Positions 9,499-17,421 of a stretch of 64,000 nucleotides of DNA are shown here, piece by piece. The notes beneath the pieces are model-generated. The model saw only the letters and a program-made list of their open reading frames with translations. It had not been told where the DNA came from and ran no database searches. The position numbers were made by a program, and so were the translations under genes. The DNA is from Rubricoccus sp038746605 (GTDB taxonomy: Bacteria; Bacteroidota; Rhodothermia; Rhodothermales; Rubricoccaceae), in NCBI GenBank assembly GCA_038746605.1, contig JBCDKM010000019.1:29284-93283 (forward strand), written 5' to 3'. Each line of letters starts with the position of its first letter. The stretch's first letter is position 1.

Positions 9499-10217
9499 CG
9501 TACCTCCAGTTCCACCTCGTGTTCATTCTGCCGGTCATCGCGGCCCTTGCAGTGGCTCAGAAACGGCCGGTCGCGGGTATTGGCGTAGGCTCGGCCCTGA
9601 AGTGGCTGGGAGCGATCCTTCTACTGGCTTTTGTCTACACGACACCGTGGGACAACTACCTCGTGTATCGGGAGGTGTGGGGATACCCGCCGGGAAGGGT
9701 GCTCGCTACCATCGGATATGTACCGGTGGAAGAGTACGCGTTTTTTCTCCTCCAGCCTATCCTGACGGGGTTGTTTTACTTTGCGCTTCGTGGCAGGAGG
9801 TTATTGGATTCCCCGAGCCGCCCAGAGCCTTCAAGTTTCCGCCTCGGTCTCATCGCGAGCTGGGTCACCTTAACGATCTTTGGAGTCGTCTGTCTCGTTC
9901 TACAAGGGCACGCGCTCTACATGGGTCTCATCCTCGCGTGGGCGCCCCCCGTGATCGTCGGGATGGCATGGATCGGCTCCAAAAAGATCTGGGACGAGCG
10001 TCGCAGGGTACTGTGGAGCATCGCGATCCCGACGGTCTACCTGTGGGTTGCGGACCGGACAGCGATTGCACTGGGCATCTGGGATATCGCAGACGCAACG
10101 AGCTTCGGCTTCGATCCGTTTGGACTCCCCATTGAGGAGGCCACGTTCTTCTTCGTGACCAACACGCTCATCGTGTTCGGTCTATCGATGTTCCTTCCAG
10201 CGCCCGACGAGTCATGA
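9495..10217 (+). CDS. crtYcd: Lycopene cyclase, fused CrtYcd type
   Basis: This 240-residue integral membrane protein has about seven hydrophobic segments and two related halves. Each carries a cyclase-domain signature: TTPWDNYLVY with PVEEYAFF in the first half, and LPIEEATFFFVTN in the second. Such proteins cyclise the ends of lycopene to beta-rings. The GTG start at 9495 overlaps the CrtO stop (GTGA), and its own stop overlaps the next gene (ATGA). Two heterodimeric cyclase halves joined in one chain is the form typical of archaea and some Bacteroidota. Confidence 0.9.
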   Translation: MTYLQFHLVFILPVIAALAVAQKRPVAGIGVGSALKWLGAILLLAFVYTTPWDNYLVYREVWGYPPGRVLATIGYVPVEEYAFFLLQPILTGLFYFALRGRRLLDSPSRPEPSSFRLGLIASWVTLTIFGVVCLVLQGHALYMGLILAWAPPVIVGMAWIGSKKIWDERRRVLWSIAIPTVYLWVADRTAIALGIWDIADATSFGFDPFGLPIEEATFFFVTNTLIVFGLSMFLPAPDES

Positions 10218-11308
10218 CGCGGTACAACCGTCAGATGAGGCTTCCAGAGGTCGGGGCCGCGGGGCAGCAAACGCTGTCAGAGTCAACCGTGGTGATCGTG
10301 GGCGTGGGCGGGCTTGGCGCTCCGGCGGCCTTGTATCTGGCCGCAGCGGGAGTCGGGACCCTCCGCCTCGTCGACTTCGACCGGGTAGACGCGAGCAATC
10401 TGCATCGACAGGTGTTGTATGCAGAATCTGATGTCGGTCGTCCCAAAGTGGTCGCAGCCAGAGAACGACTCCTCGAACGCAATCGCGATATCGCGGTCGA
10501 GATCGTCGATGCGCCGTTCAGCGCTGACAACGCATCGGAGATCCTGTCCGACACCGATCTCGTACTCGACGGGACGGATGCGTTCTCGACGCGATACCTC
10601 GTCAATGATGCCGCCCGGCTTCACAGCGTGCCCAACGTCTTCGCGTCGGTCTCCTCGTTCGACTGCCAGCTCTTCGTGTCCGCGGACGGCCCTTGCTACC
10701 GATGCTTGTTCCCTGAGCCACCGCCGAGCGAGGTCGCCCCATCGTGCGCCGAGGCGGGCGTCCTCGGAGTCGTGCCAGGAGTTGCTGGAATCCTACAAGC
10801 GACGGAAGCACTGAAGGTGTTGCTCGGTATCGGCGACAATCTGTCGAGCCGTTTTCTCCTGATCGATCTGTTGGGCATGCGGTTTCGAGAGATTGGGATC
10901 GAGCGAGACCCCGCATGCTCTCTTTGCGGCGACACTCCTACGATTCGTTCTCTGGACGGCTCGGTTCGCGCCACAGAAGCCACATGCGGTCCGCTGGTAG
11001 TCCCAACCCGAACCGTCGCGCAGGTACAGGCTCAAGTGAATCTGTCTGCGATGCCTGTTTTCCTCGACGTGCGGACTCCCGAGGAGTACCTCAGTGGCGC
11101 ACTGCCTAACAGCCTCTCGATCCCGCTCGCTGATCTCGAATCGCGAGCAGGCGAGATCCCTGCGGACCGTGAGGTCATCGTCTATTGCCACAGCGGCATC
11201 CGATCACGTCAGGCCACGTCGCTGCTTCGGCGGCATGGGGTCGATGCGTACTCTCTCGACGGGGGGATCGTTGCCTGGCAGACCGAGACCGATGCCCTCG
11301 CGGTATGA
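10214..11308 (+). CDS. moeB: MoeB/ThiF-type adenylyltransferase with C-terminal rhodanese domain
   Basis: The 364-residue E1-like enzyme should adenylate the C-terminal glycine of a small sulfur carrier (MoaD or ThiS type), and its rhodanese domain can deliver sulfur. Visible features are the nucleotide loop GVGGLGAP near residue 33, zinc cysteines C161/C164 and C235/C238, a catalytic-type Cys178 in SCAEAGVLG, and a rhodanese domain from about 270 with active Cys325 in YCHSGIRS. The architecture matches eukaryotic MOCS3 and many bacterial MoeB-rhodanese fusions. It is locked between the cyclase and miaA by four-base overlaps. tRNA thiolation is an alternative role that would fit the miaA neighbour. 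Confidence 0.92.
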   Translation: MTRYNRQMRLPEVGAAGQQTLSESTVVIVGVGGLGAPAALYLAAAGVGTLRLVDFDRVDASNLHRQVLYAESDVGRPKVVAARERLLERNRDIAVEIVDAPFSADNASEILSDTDLVLDGTDAFSTRYLVNDAARLHSVPNVFASVSSFDCQLFVSADGPCYRCLFPEPPPSEVAPSCAEAGVLGVVPGVAGILQATEALKVLLGIGDNLSSRFLLIDLLGMRFREIGIERDPACSLCGDTPTIRSLDGSVRATEATCGPLVVPTRTVAQVQAQVNLSAMPVFLDVRTPEEYLSGALPNSLSIPLADLESRAGEIPADREVIVYCHSGIRSRQATSLLRRHGVDAYSLDGGIVAWQTETDALAV

Positions 11309-12219
11309 GTCGAAGACGGGTGTATGCCCTTACAGGTCCAACAGGCGTCGGAAAAACGGCGCTCAGCCTCGAAGTCGCGGAGGTACTAGGCGCCGACATT
11401 ATCTCCTGTGACAGCCGCCAGGTCTACCGACGACTCGACATCGGGACCGCGAAGCCAACGGTGGATGAGCGCGACAGAGTCCCCCACCACTTTATCGACG
11501 AACTCGGTGTAGAAGAGAGCTGGTCAGCCGGTGCGTTTGCAGAGGAGGCCAACCGCCGAATCCAGGAGGTCCACACGGCCGAGCGCCAGGTGCTCGTTGT
11601 TGGTGGCTCAACCCTTTACCTCCATGCGCTCGCGCACGGTCTTTCTCCTCTTCCGCCGCCAGATCATGCGCTGAGGAACGAACTCAACGCGGTCGCCGAG
11701 AAGGAATCTGGCCGAAGTGAACTGTACGCTGATCTCCTCCGGGTGGACCCCGAGGCGGCGGCGACGTTAGACCCGTCTAAAAGCCAGAGGTTGGTTCGAT
11801 TTCTAGAGGTCTATCGGTCGTCTGGGCGACCTGCCTCCTCCTTCTGGAAAGAAGCGCCCACCCCCATGTTTAATGTCCGGGTCATCGTGCTCGACCGGCC
11901 ACGCGCTGCACTGTATGCCCGGATTGAGCGCCGCGTCGACCAGATGCTTGCGGACGGGCTCCTCGCGGAAGTAGAGGCTCTATCTCGCGAGGGATACAAC
12001 CGAGACACAACTCCCTCGTTGCGAACGATCGGGTATCAGGAACCGCTCGCCTTTCTCTTCGGAGAGGTACCGTACGAAGCGATGCTGGAATCCCTCAAGC
12101 GGAACACGAGACGGTACGCGAAGCGACAGTTGACGTGGTTCCGCCGTCGGCCTGAGTATCGCTGGATGCCAGCAGACTCAACGGTTGACCGAATCCTCGG
12201 GGCATTTCAAGAGCCATAG
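11305..12219 (+). CDS. miaA: tRNA dimethylallyltransferase
   Basis: MiaA transfers a dimethylallyl group to A37 of tRNAs that read UNN codons. The 304-residue protein has the P-loop GPTGVGKT near residues 10-17, the substrate segment ISCDSRQVYRRLDIGTAKP, the VGGSTLYLHAL segment, and the C-terminal TRRYAKRQLTWFR signature. The ATG at 11305 overlaps the stop of the MoeB-rhodanese gene. The last 42 bases overlap the 3' end of the convergent glycosyltransferase-methyltransferase gene. Confidence 0.97.
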   Translation: MSRRRVYALTGPTGVGKTALSLEVAEVLGADIISCDSRQVYRRLDIGTAKPTVDERDRVPHHFIDELGVEESWSAGAFAEEANRRIQEVHTAERQVLVVGGSTLYLHALAHGLSPLPPPDHALRNELNAVAEKESGRSELYADLLRVDPEAAATLDPSKSQRLVRFLEVYRSSGRPASSFWKEAPTPMFNVRVIVLDRPRAALYARIERRVDQMLADGLLAEVEALSREGYNRDTTPSLRTIGYQEPLAFLFGEVPYEAMLESLKRNTRRYAKRQLTWFRRRPEYRWMPADSTVDRILGAFQEP

Positions 12220-13998
12220 AGCCTGAGGATGGAGGAGTCCCCACTGGAGTCGTTTCTCGACGACGAGCCCGGTCGCCTCGAAGAGAGCCTCCCATTCCCC
12301 GGGGCTTCGAAGTTCTGCCTTCCTTATTTCTCTGTGTCCTGACCGGTTCACGAAAGTATCGATATTTTCCAATAACGGCTTTGGTGCCCACGGGGCTGGC
12401 ACCGTCTCCCACACGACGAGAAACCTCGACGCCACTCTCTCCGCCTCGGCAAGTACCGAGGCAGGCTCTTCCGCATGGTGGAGCACGAATACGAGCACAG
12501 CAGTATCGACGGAGTTGTGATGCATCGGAGTCGTTTGCTCTTGGACTCGAACGAAGGGGAGTGCGAACGAGCGATCCTGATACACGTCCGCCAAGATCAC
12601 CGTGTGACCGTCCAGAGACGCTGCTTCTCCGACATAGCCTTCGGCGCACCCCAGATCAAGGATACGCGATGTCCCATCGGTGGGGATTATCTCTCTCATC
12701 CTCTCCCATTTCTGTTGCCCCCTCCGCTTCAGTACCCAGTCGATCCATTGCGGACCTCTGAAACCGTACAAGGCCAGGAGACCCGCTCCCCCCCACCCCA
12801 GTAGCAAAGCAACCGGCATGATGTCCTCGCTTCCGGTGTACAGCAGGTACGTCAAAGGCGCGAACGAGACGAGCCAGAACGGAGGCAGTCGCCACCGGCG
12901 CGGGATGAGAACGGCTGCCCACAGCACGGGCAGCAAGTGCCAAGGGTGTAAAGTCGATGACAGCAGCACGAGGACTATCGTCCCAACACCAACCAGAACG
13001 TGGACTGGCAATCGGTTCCTCCAAAGCGCGACGACCACGAGGCCTGTGACCGCCACCATAGCGAGCCCCCTTGCTGCCCACTGCCCCGACGCGTCCTCCA
13101 GAGCAGTCCAAAGTGTCACCTTGAGAACGCTATAGGGCAGCGAGTAGAAATCGAATGTCCCCCCGTACAAGGAAAGCGAGTTCCAGACCCCCCGTTCGCT
13201 CACACCGTACAACCACGGAGACGCGAGAAGAAGAGCTGGAATCGAAACGGCCAGTACCCAGCGAAGACGCAGTGGCCTCAGAAGAACAGCCATGGCGAAA
13301 GGCCACAGCTTGACCCATCCCGCAAGCGATAGAAACATCCCGCCACGCACGGGCCTCTCCGCCGAAACCGCTGCTAGCGCGAGGCTCAGGAATCCAATCG
13401 CGAGCCCCTCCGTGTGTCCTTGCCCCGCCACTTCCACAATGGAAACAGGGTGCCAGGCATACAAGGCCAGCACCGAAGGTCTCAGCCGATGGGCTAGAGC
13501 CCAAACACCTCCAAGCTCGACCAGGACGAGAACGAGCTTGTAGATCCACCACGCCGCTCTGAAGGACCCACCGAGTACCATCGCGAGGGCGAACACACCC
13601 TGAGATACAGGGGGGTAGACCGAGTGATAGTCGGGAGAGTTGAGGGCCTCGAGTGGTACCGGGGGCCGGAACCCCTGGTCGAGCGCATCCCGTGGGGTTT
13701 CAGCGTATGGAGACAGCCCTTGTGCCGTCAGCGCTCCGTCCCAGAGGTAGCGGTACCCGTCATCCGAAAGCGAGGGGCCCAGTGGTAGCACCACGAGCCG
13801 TAACAGCAACGCGACTCCAATCAGCCATGCGGCTGATATGCGGACATCTCGTACGGACCACCACGTCAGACCGGCTCCCAGAAGCGAAGCTGTCACGAAC
13901 GCGATTCTCCACCCCGCTCCAGCGTCAGGGGTTCGGGCCGTCACAGCCAGAAGGACGACGGTGGCAAAAAGCAGGTAAACGGAACGTCTCCGTTTCAC
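12178..13998 (-). CDS. Fusion of GT-C-type membrane glycosyltransferase and SAM methyltransferase
   Basis: The 606-residue protein joins two domains. Residues 1 to about 415 hold some twelve hydrophobic segments and an early loop with SDDGYRYLWDG, the acidic-motif style of GT-C/DUF2029 polyprenyl-phosphate-sugar glycosyltransferases. Residues about 430-600 form a class I methyltransferase with motif I ILDLGCAEG near 445 and the later VFVLHHAEEP. It probably adds and then methylates a sugar on an envelope glycan. The GTG at 13998 is chosen because it overlaps the upstream stop (GTGA); an in-frame ATG at 14049 would overlap the upstream gene by 55 bases. The 3' end overlaps convergent miaA by 42 bases. 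It contains CAATAACGG at 12370. Confidence 0.82.
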   Translation of the reverse strand: MKRRRSVYLLFATVVLLAVTARTPDAGAGWRIAFVTASLLGAGLTWWSVRDVRISAAWLIGVALLLRLVVLPLGPSLSDDGYRYLWDGALTAQGLSPYAETPRDALDQGFRPPVPLEALNSPDYHSVYPPVSQGVFALAMVLGGSFRAAWWIYKLVLVLVELGGVWALAHRLRPSVLALYAWHPVSIVEVAGQGHTEGLAIGFLSLALAAVSAERPVRGGMFLSLAGWVKLWPFAMAVLLRPLRLRWVLAVSIPALLLASPWLYGVSERGVWNSLSLYGGTFDFYSLPYSVLKVTLWTALEDASGQWAARGLAMVAVTGLVVVALWRNRLPVHVLVGVGTIVLVLLSSTLHPWHLLPVLWAAVLIPRRWRLPPFWLVSFAPLTYLLYTGSEDIMPVALLLGWGGAGLLALYGFRGPQWIDWVLKRRGQQKWERMREIIPTDGTSRILDLGCAEGYVGEAASLDGHTVILADVYQDRSFALPFVRVQEQTTPMHHNSVDTAVLVFVLHHAEEPASVLAEAERVASRFLVVWETVPAPWAPKPLLENIDTFVNRSGHREIRKAELRSPGEWEALFEATGLVVEKRLQWGLLHPQALWLLKCPEDSVNR

Positions 13999-14390
13999 TC
14001 GGGCCGCTCGCGAAACGCCATGCGCAGACAGCTCCCGTCTACGTGCCACTGGTCTGTTAAAACCCGAATCAGATACAGGCCACGGCCGTGTGTCTGGAAC
14101 GGATCCTCCGGGAGAGCGGCCATCTCCATCGCCTGGGCATCGACACCGGACCCTTCGTCACAGACCTCGACGATCAACTGGCCTCGCTCCACCTCGATTG
14201 CTACATGGACGTTCCCGGAATCGTCACCAGAGCTCCCGTGCTCTACTGCATTCGACACCGCCTCGGCGACTGCCAAGGAAACGCGTACCTGGACAGTGTG
14301 CGATAACCCAGCACGCCGCGCCGCCACTTCGGTCGCCTCCACCGCCGAGGAGACGGATTCAAGACGTCTAGGAAGCGCGAGTGAGGGCAT
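13995..14390 (-). CDS. RsbW/SpoIIAB-like serine kinase (anti-sigma ATPase fold)
   Basis: The 131-residue protein has the HATPase_c_2 fold of anti-sigma kinases. The N-box AEAVSNAVEHGS lies near residue 45, the G1 box DEGSGVD near 80, and the G2 box HGRGLYLIRVLTD near 105. Such proteins usually bind and inhibit a sigma factor and phosphorylate an anti-sigma antagonist. No sigma factor or STAS antagonist lies nearby. It sits between two glycosyltransferase genes, overlapping the upstream one by 23 bases and the downstream one by four. The ATG at 14390 starts directly before the conserved region. Confidence 0.85.
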   Translation of the reverse strand: MPSLALPRRLESVSSAVEATEVAARRAGLSHTVQVRVSLAVAEAVSNAVEHGSSGDDSGNVHVAIEVERGQLIVEVCDEGSGVDAQAMEMAALPEDPFQTHGRGLYLIRVLTDQWHVDGSCLRMAFRERPE

Positions 14391-15267
14391 TGTGCGCGTG
14401 AACGGCAAAAGCGTGAGCGAGAAGGTATCGAACGGCGATAGGGCGTAACAGGCGAGGCAGGCGAGGCAGGGTGGATTCGAGGGCACGCGCGGGTGTCTGA
14501 GCTTTCACTGCAGCCAGCAGGACACGATCCGCAAGCCGTTGTGAAGGAAGGCGGCTGAGATGACCGACTCGAAGGACATCAGGGCAGTGACGCATCATCT
14601 CAGGAAGTGACTCCGCGAACTGGCGAACCTTCTCCAGCGCGGTACCGAGGTCGCCAGGGTCGTACATCGTCGCGCGAGCCGTCGGCACATAGACGAGCCC
14701 ATCCGGCGCGAGCCCTGAGAGGCGGCACGCGAGCGCAAGATCTTCTCCGTATCCGACCGCCTCGGGGAAGCCACCGGCCCCCTCGAACGCCTCCCGCCGG
14801 ACCGCCACAGCGGTGGTCACGAAGTAGCGCCATTCGATAGGACCCGGCAGCGGGCGCCGGGGCCCTCGCACGGAGGATGCGAGGTACTGATGGTACGGGT
14901 CGGCAGGATCGAGGTCGCCAAACTGGAGTGAGCCCAAAGCGGCGATCCCTCCTTTTCTCTCCATCTCGCGACAGCACGTCGTAGCCCATCGAGGATCTGG
15001 GACTACGTCGGCATCCACAAACAGGAGCGTATCCCCCTCAGCCTCTCGTGCTCCCGCGTTTCGTGCAGCTGCGCGCCCACGGTTGGACTCGAAGGTCAGA
15101 ACACGCACCCGATCGTCTCGCGATGCCAGATCTGCCAGCAGCCGAGGCGTGGCATCGACCGACCCGTCGTCCACGTACACGATGCGTCCCACGTCTTGAG
15201 CCAGCACGGCAGCCAAGGTCTTCGGGAGCACGTGGGCACCGTTGTAAACAGGGACGATGAGAGTCAT
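14368..15267 (-). CDS. Family 2 glycosyltransferase
   Basis: The 299-residue GT2 enzyme has an N-terminal nucleotide-sugar domain: VPVYNGAHVL at residues 5-14, YVDDGSVDATP near 35, and the metal-binding FVDADVVPDP near 88. A variable C-terminal acceptor region includes EAVGYGEDLALACRL. It probably transfers a sugar to a lipid or polysaccharide intermediate at the membrane face. The ATG at 15267 overlaps the stop of the GT4 gene (ATGA), and its 3' end overlaps the RsbW-like gene. The donor and acceptor cannot be read from the sequence. Confidence 0.9.
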   Translation of the reverse strand: MTLIVPVYNGAHVLPKTLAAVLAQDVGRIVYVDDGSVDATPRLLADLASRDDRVRVLTFESNRGRAAARNAGAREAEGDTLLFVDADVVPDPRWATTCCREMERKGGIAALGSLQFGDLDPADPYHQYLASSVRGPRRPLPGPIEWRYFVTTAVAVRREAFEGAGGFPEAVGYGEDLALACRLSGLAPDGLVYVPTARATMYDPGDLGTALEKVRQFAESLPEMMRHCPDVLRVGHLSRLPSQRLADRVLLAAVKAQTPARALESTLPRLPRLLRPIAVRYLLAHAFAVHAHNALTRAS

Positions 15268-16319
15268 CCCGCGAGCCCAGTAAGCACGTCGTGAAGGAGA
15301 TCCGTGCTCTCTCTCCAGGTCTGCTTCCTTACCGAGGCGAGGGCAGAACCCGCGAGCCGGGTTCGCAATGGCGACTGGGATAGAAGCCGGAGCGCATGTT
15401 TCCCCAGAGTCCCCCCGTCTCCAATGGGAGCGGTCAGCATCGAGACATCGTCTTGCAAATACTCCTGTACGCCCCGATTTGCGCTCGCGGCAATCGCAGC
15501 ACCACATGCAGCGGCTTCCATTGGAACGAGAGGCCATCCCTCACTCCGGCTCGGATGGAGAAGAACCGAGGTGCCGTTGTAGAGCTCTCGAAGCCGATGG
15601 AGGGATGGCCGGATATGAACGTCCACCCAGTCCGGGAGACGGTGGGACGGAGGCCGCGCACAGAACACATCCGCGCGCACCGATGGCCGTTGGATGTGGA
15701 TCTTCGAGAGAGCGTCGAGGAGAACATCCGGCCCCTTGACCGGGTGTCGATGATACAAGGCCAGAATTCTCTCTTCCCGTTCATGAATCGGCGAGTCGAG
15801 ACCGAAGTCCTCGGGATCAATCGCGTTCGGAATCACGGCTAACGGCTTGAGGCCAACGAGATGCATCTCCTCGGCGAGCCAAACCGCGCACGTGAGGAGG
15901 TGCATCGGCAAGTGCCACGAGTCTCTTGCGTCAGGCCGTACGAAGGTCTCATCGCCTTGCACGAAGTAGACCTTGCGCCCTTTTGATTCCGGCAACCGCG
16001 CGACCCAGGGGGCAGTCTGCACCCCTGTCGCAATCGTCACGTCCGCGTCTGGGAAGTGACGAGGCGCTGGGGTCGGGAGAACCCGAGTATTCACTCCTGC
16101 TGCTGAGTAGGCTGCCTCGGAAGCCACGCCGTGCAAGCGATCTCGCAACGCCACAGCTGCTCTCAACGCCACCGCACGAGGACCCCAACCGGTCTGCCGC
16201 GGCGCGACAACCGTAACCTCGTGGCCCCGATCCACGAGGCCTCTGGAGTGGGTGTACACGACCTTCGCGCCCCCCATCGGAATCCGTATCGGCGTCGGCA
16301 GAACGAACGTGATGCGCAT
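15264..16319 (-). CDS. Family 4 glycosyltransferase
   Basis: The 351-residue protein has the GT-B two-domain fold. The N-terminal loop MGGAKVVYTHSRGLVDRGHE lies near residues 15-34. The donor-binding C-terminal half has HPSRSEGWPLVPMEAAACG near residue 260, including the EX7E-type region of retaining GT4 enzymes. It is the first of the glycan genes after the peptidase gene (19-base gap), followed by the overlapping GT2. Together they suggest synthesis of a surface polysaccharide or glycolipid. Confidence 0.92.
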   Translation of the reverse strand: MRITFVLPTPIRIPMGGAKVVYTHSRGLVDRGHEVTVVAPRQTGWGPRAVALRAAVALRDRLHGVASEAAYSAAGVNTRVLPTPAPRHFPDADVTIATGVQTAPWVARLPESKGRKVYFVQGDETFVRPDARDSWHLPMHLLTCAVWLAEEMHLVGLKPLAVIPNAIDPEDFGLDSPIHEREERILALYHRHPVKGPDVLLDALSKIHIQRPSVRADVFCARPPSHRLPDWVDVHIRPSLHRLRELYNGTSVLLHPSRSEGWPLVPMEAAACGAAIAASANRGVQEYLQDDVSMLTAPIGDGGTLGKHALRLLSQSPLRTRLAGSALASVRKQTWRESTDLLHDVLTGLAG

Positions 16320-16338
16320 GACGCGAAGCGGCCGGTGA

Positions 16339-17421
16339 TCAGACGACCAGCAGGTCCTTCGACAGCGGCGTCAGGTTCTCACACCCGCCCTCTTTCACCG
16401 CGATGATGTCTTCGATTCGAATCCCGAACTCTCCGGGCAGGTACACGCCGGGCTCGATGGTCACGGTGGCACCCTCCGGCAACACGTGCTCGACGGCCTG
16501 AGAGAGCCGAGGCCATTCATGCACATCCAGGCCGACGCCGTGTCCGAGGCTGTGGCTGAAGTACGTCGCGAGGTCGTGTTCGCGCAGGACATCACGCGCC
16601 AACGTATCGAGGTGAGTGCCTGTGACACCTGCTCGGGCGCCAGTAATCGCGGCCTCTTGCGCCCGGAGGACGGCAGCATAGGCGTCCCGTGCCGCATCAC
16701 CAGGCTCCCCAATCGCGATAGTCCGGGTGAGGTCCGACGCGTAACCATCGAACACGCCGCCCACATCGATCACGACCAGATCGCCGCTCTGGAGCTCTCG
16801 GTCCCCTGCCCTCGCGTGGGGGAGTGCGCCGTTGGGACCCGACCCGACGATGGGATCGAAAGCCATGCGTTCAGCGCCTGCCTGCAAATGCCGCTTTGTG
16901 AGCTCGTAGGCGATTTTCGTTTCAGAAATATTATTTTGCAATAACGGCATTATCGATTCCAAAACCGAGCAGGTGATCGCCTGTGCTCGCCGAACCCGGT
17001 CGATTTCCGCCGTGGTCTTTGCGGCCACCGCTTCCACGAGCAATTCCTTCGCGCCAACCCACTCCACCCCGGCGAACAGTTCCCCGAGGCGGACATGCTG
17101 GGCGACCGTCAGGTGGTCCGACTGGAACGCGATACGCTGGGCCTCCAGCCAGCCACGCTCCGCGATGTGGCCCCAGAGATCGTAGCCTGGGATGTGAACC
17201 TCCGCTCCCGTGACCTCCCGACGTGCCTGCTCGTCATAGCGGCCGTCGGTGACGAAGTACGCACCAAGGGGAGTCACGACCAGTAAGCCGTTGGAGCCTG
17301 TGAACCCGATGGCCCACCGGATGTCGTTGAGCCTTGAGACGATGGCACCGTCGGCTCCAGCCGCCTCGGCAGCAGCGCGGATGGTGTCGAGGCGAGAGGA
17401 AGCCAACGAAGCGTCCGTCAC
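16339..17421 (-). CDS. pepP: Xaa-Pro aminopeptidase (M24 family)
   Basis: The 360-residue M24 metallopeptidase removes N-terminal residues that precede proline, or splits Xaa-Pro dipeptides. A creatinase-like N-terminal domain (about residues 1-125) precedes the pita-bread fold. The five metal ligands are visible: two Asp in IDVGGVFDGYASDLTRT, His in LGHGVGLDVHEW, Glu in TIEPGVY and Glu in RIEDII. The GTG at 17421 lies in the guaB stop (GTGA). A local AT-rich patch with TTA and ATT codons around 16925-16950 contains CAATAACGG. PepP and PepQ cannot be separated with confidence. Confidence 0.92.
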   Translation of the reverse strand: MTDASLASSRLDTIRAAAEAAGADGAIVSRLNDIRWAIGFTGSNGLLVVTPLGAYFVTDGRYDEQARREVTGAEVHIPGYDLWGHIAERGWLEAQRIAFQSDHLTVAQHVRLGELFAGVEWVGAKELLVEAVAAKTTAEIDRVRRAQAITCSVLESIMPLLQNNISETKIAYELTKRHLQAGAERMAFDPIVGSGPNGALPHARAGDRELQSGDLVVIDVGGVFDGYASDLTRTIAIGEPGDAARDAYAAVLRAQEAAITGARAGVTGTHLDTLARDVLREHDLATYFSHSLGHGVGLDVHEWPRLSQAVEHVLPEGATVTIEPGVYLPGEFGIRIEDIIAVKEGGCENLTPLSKDLLVV

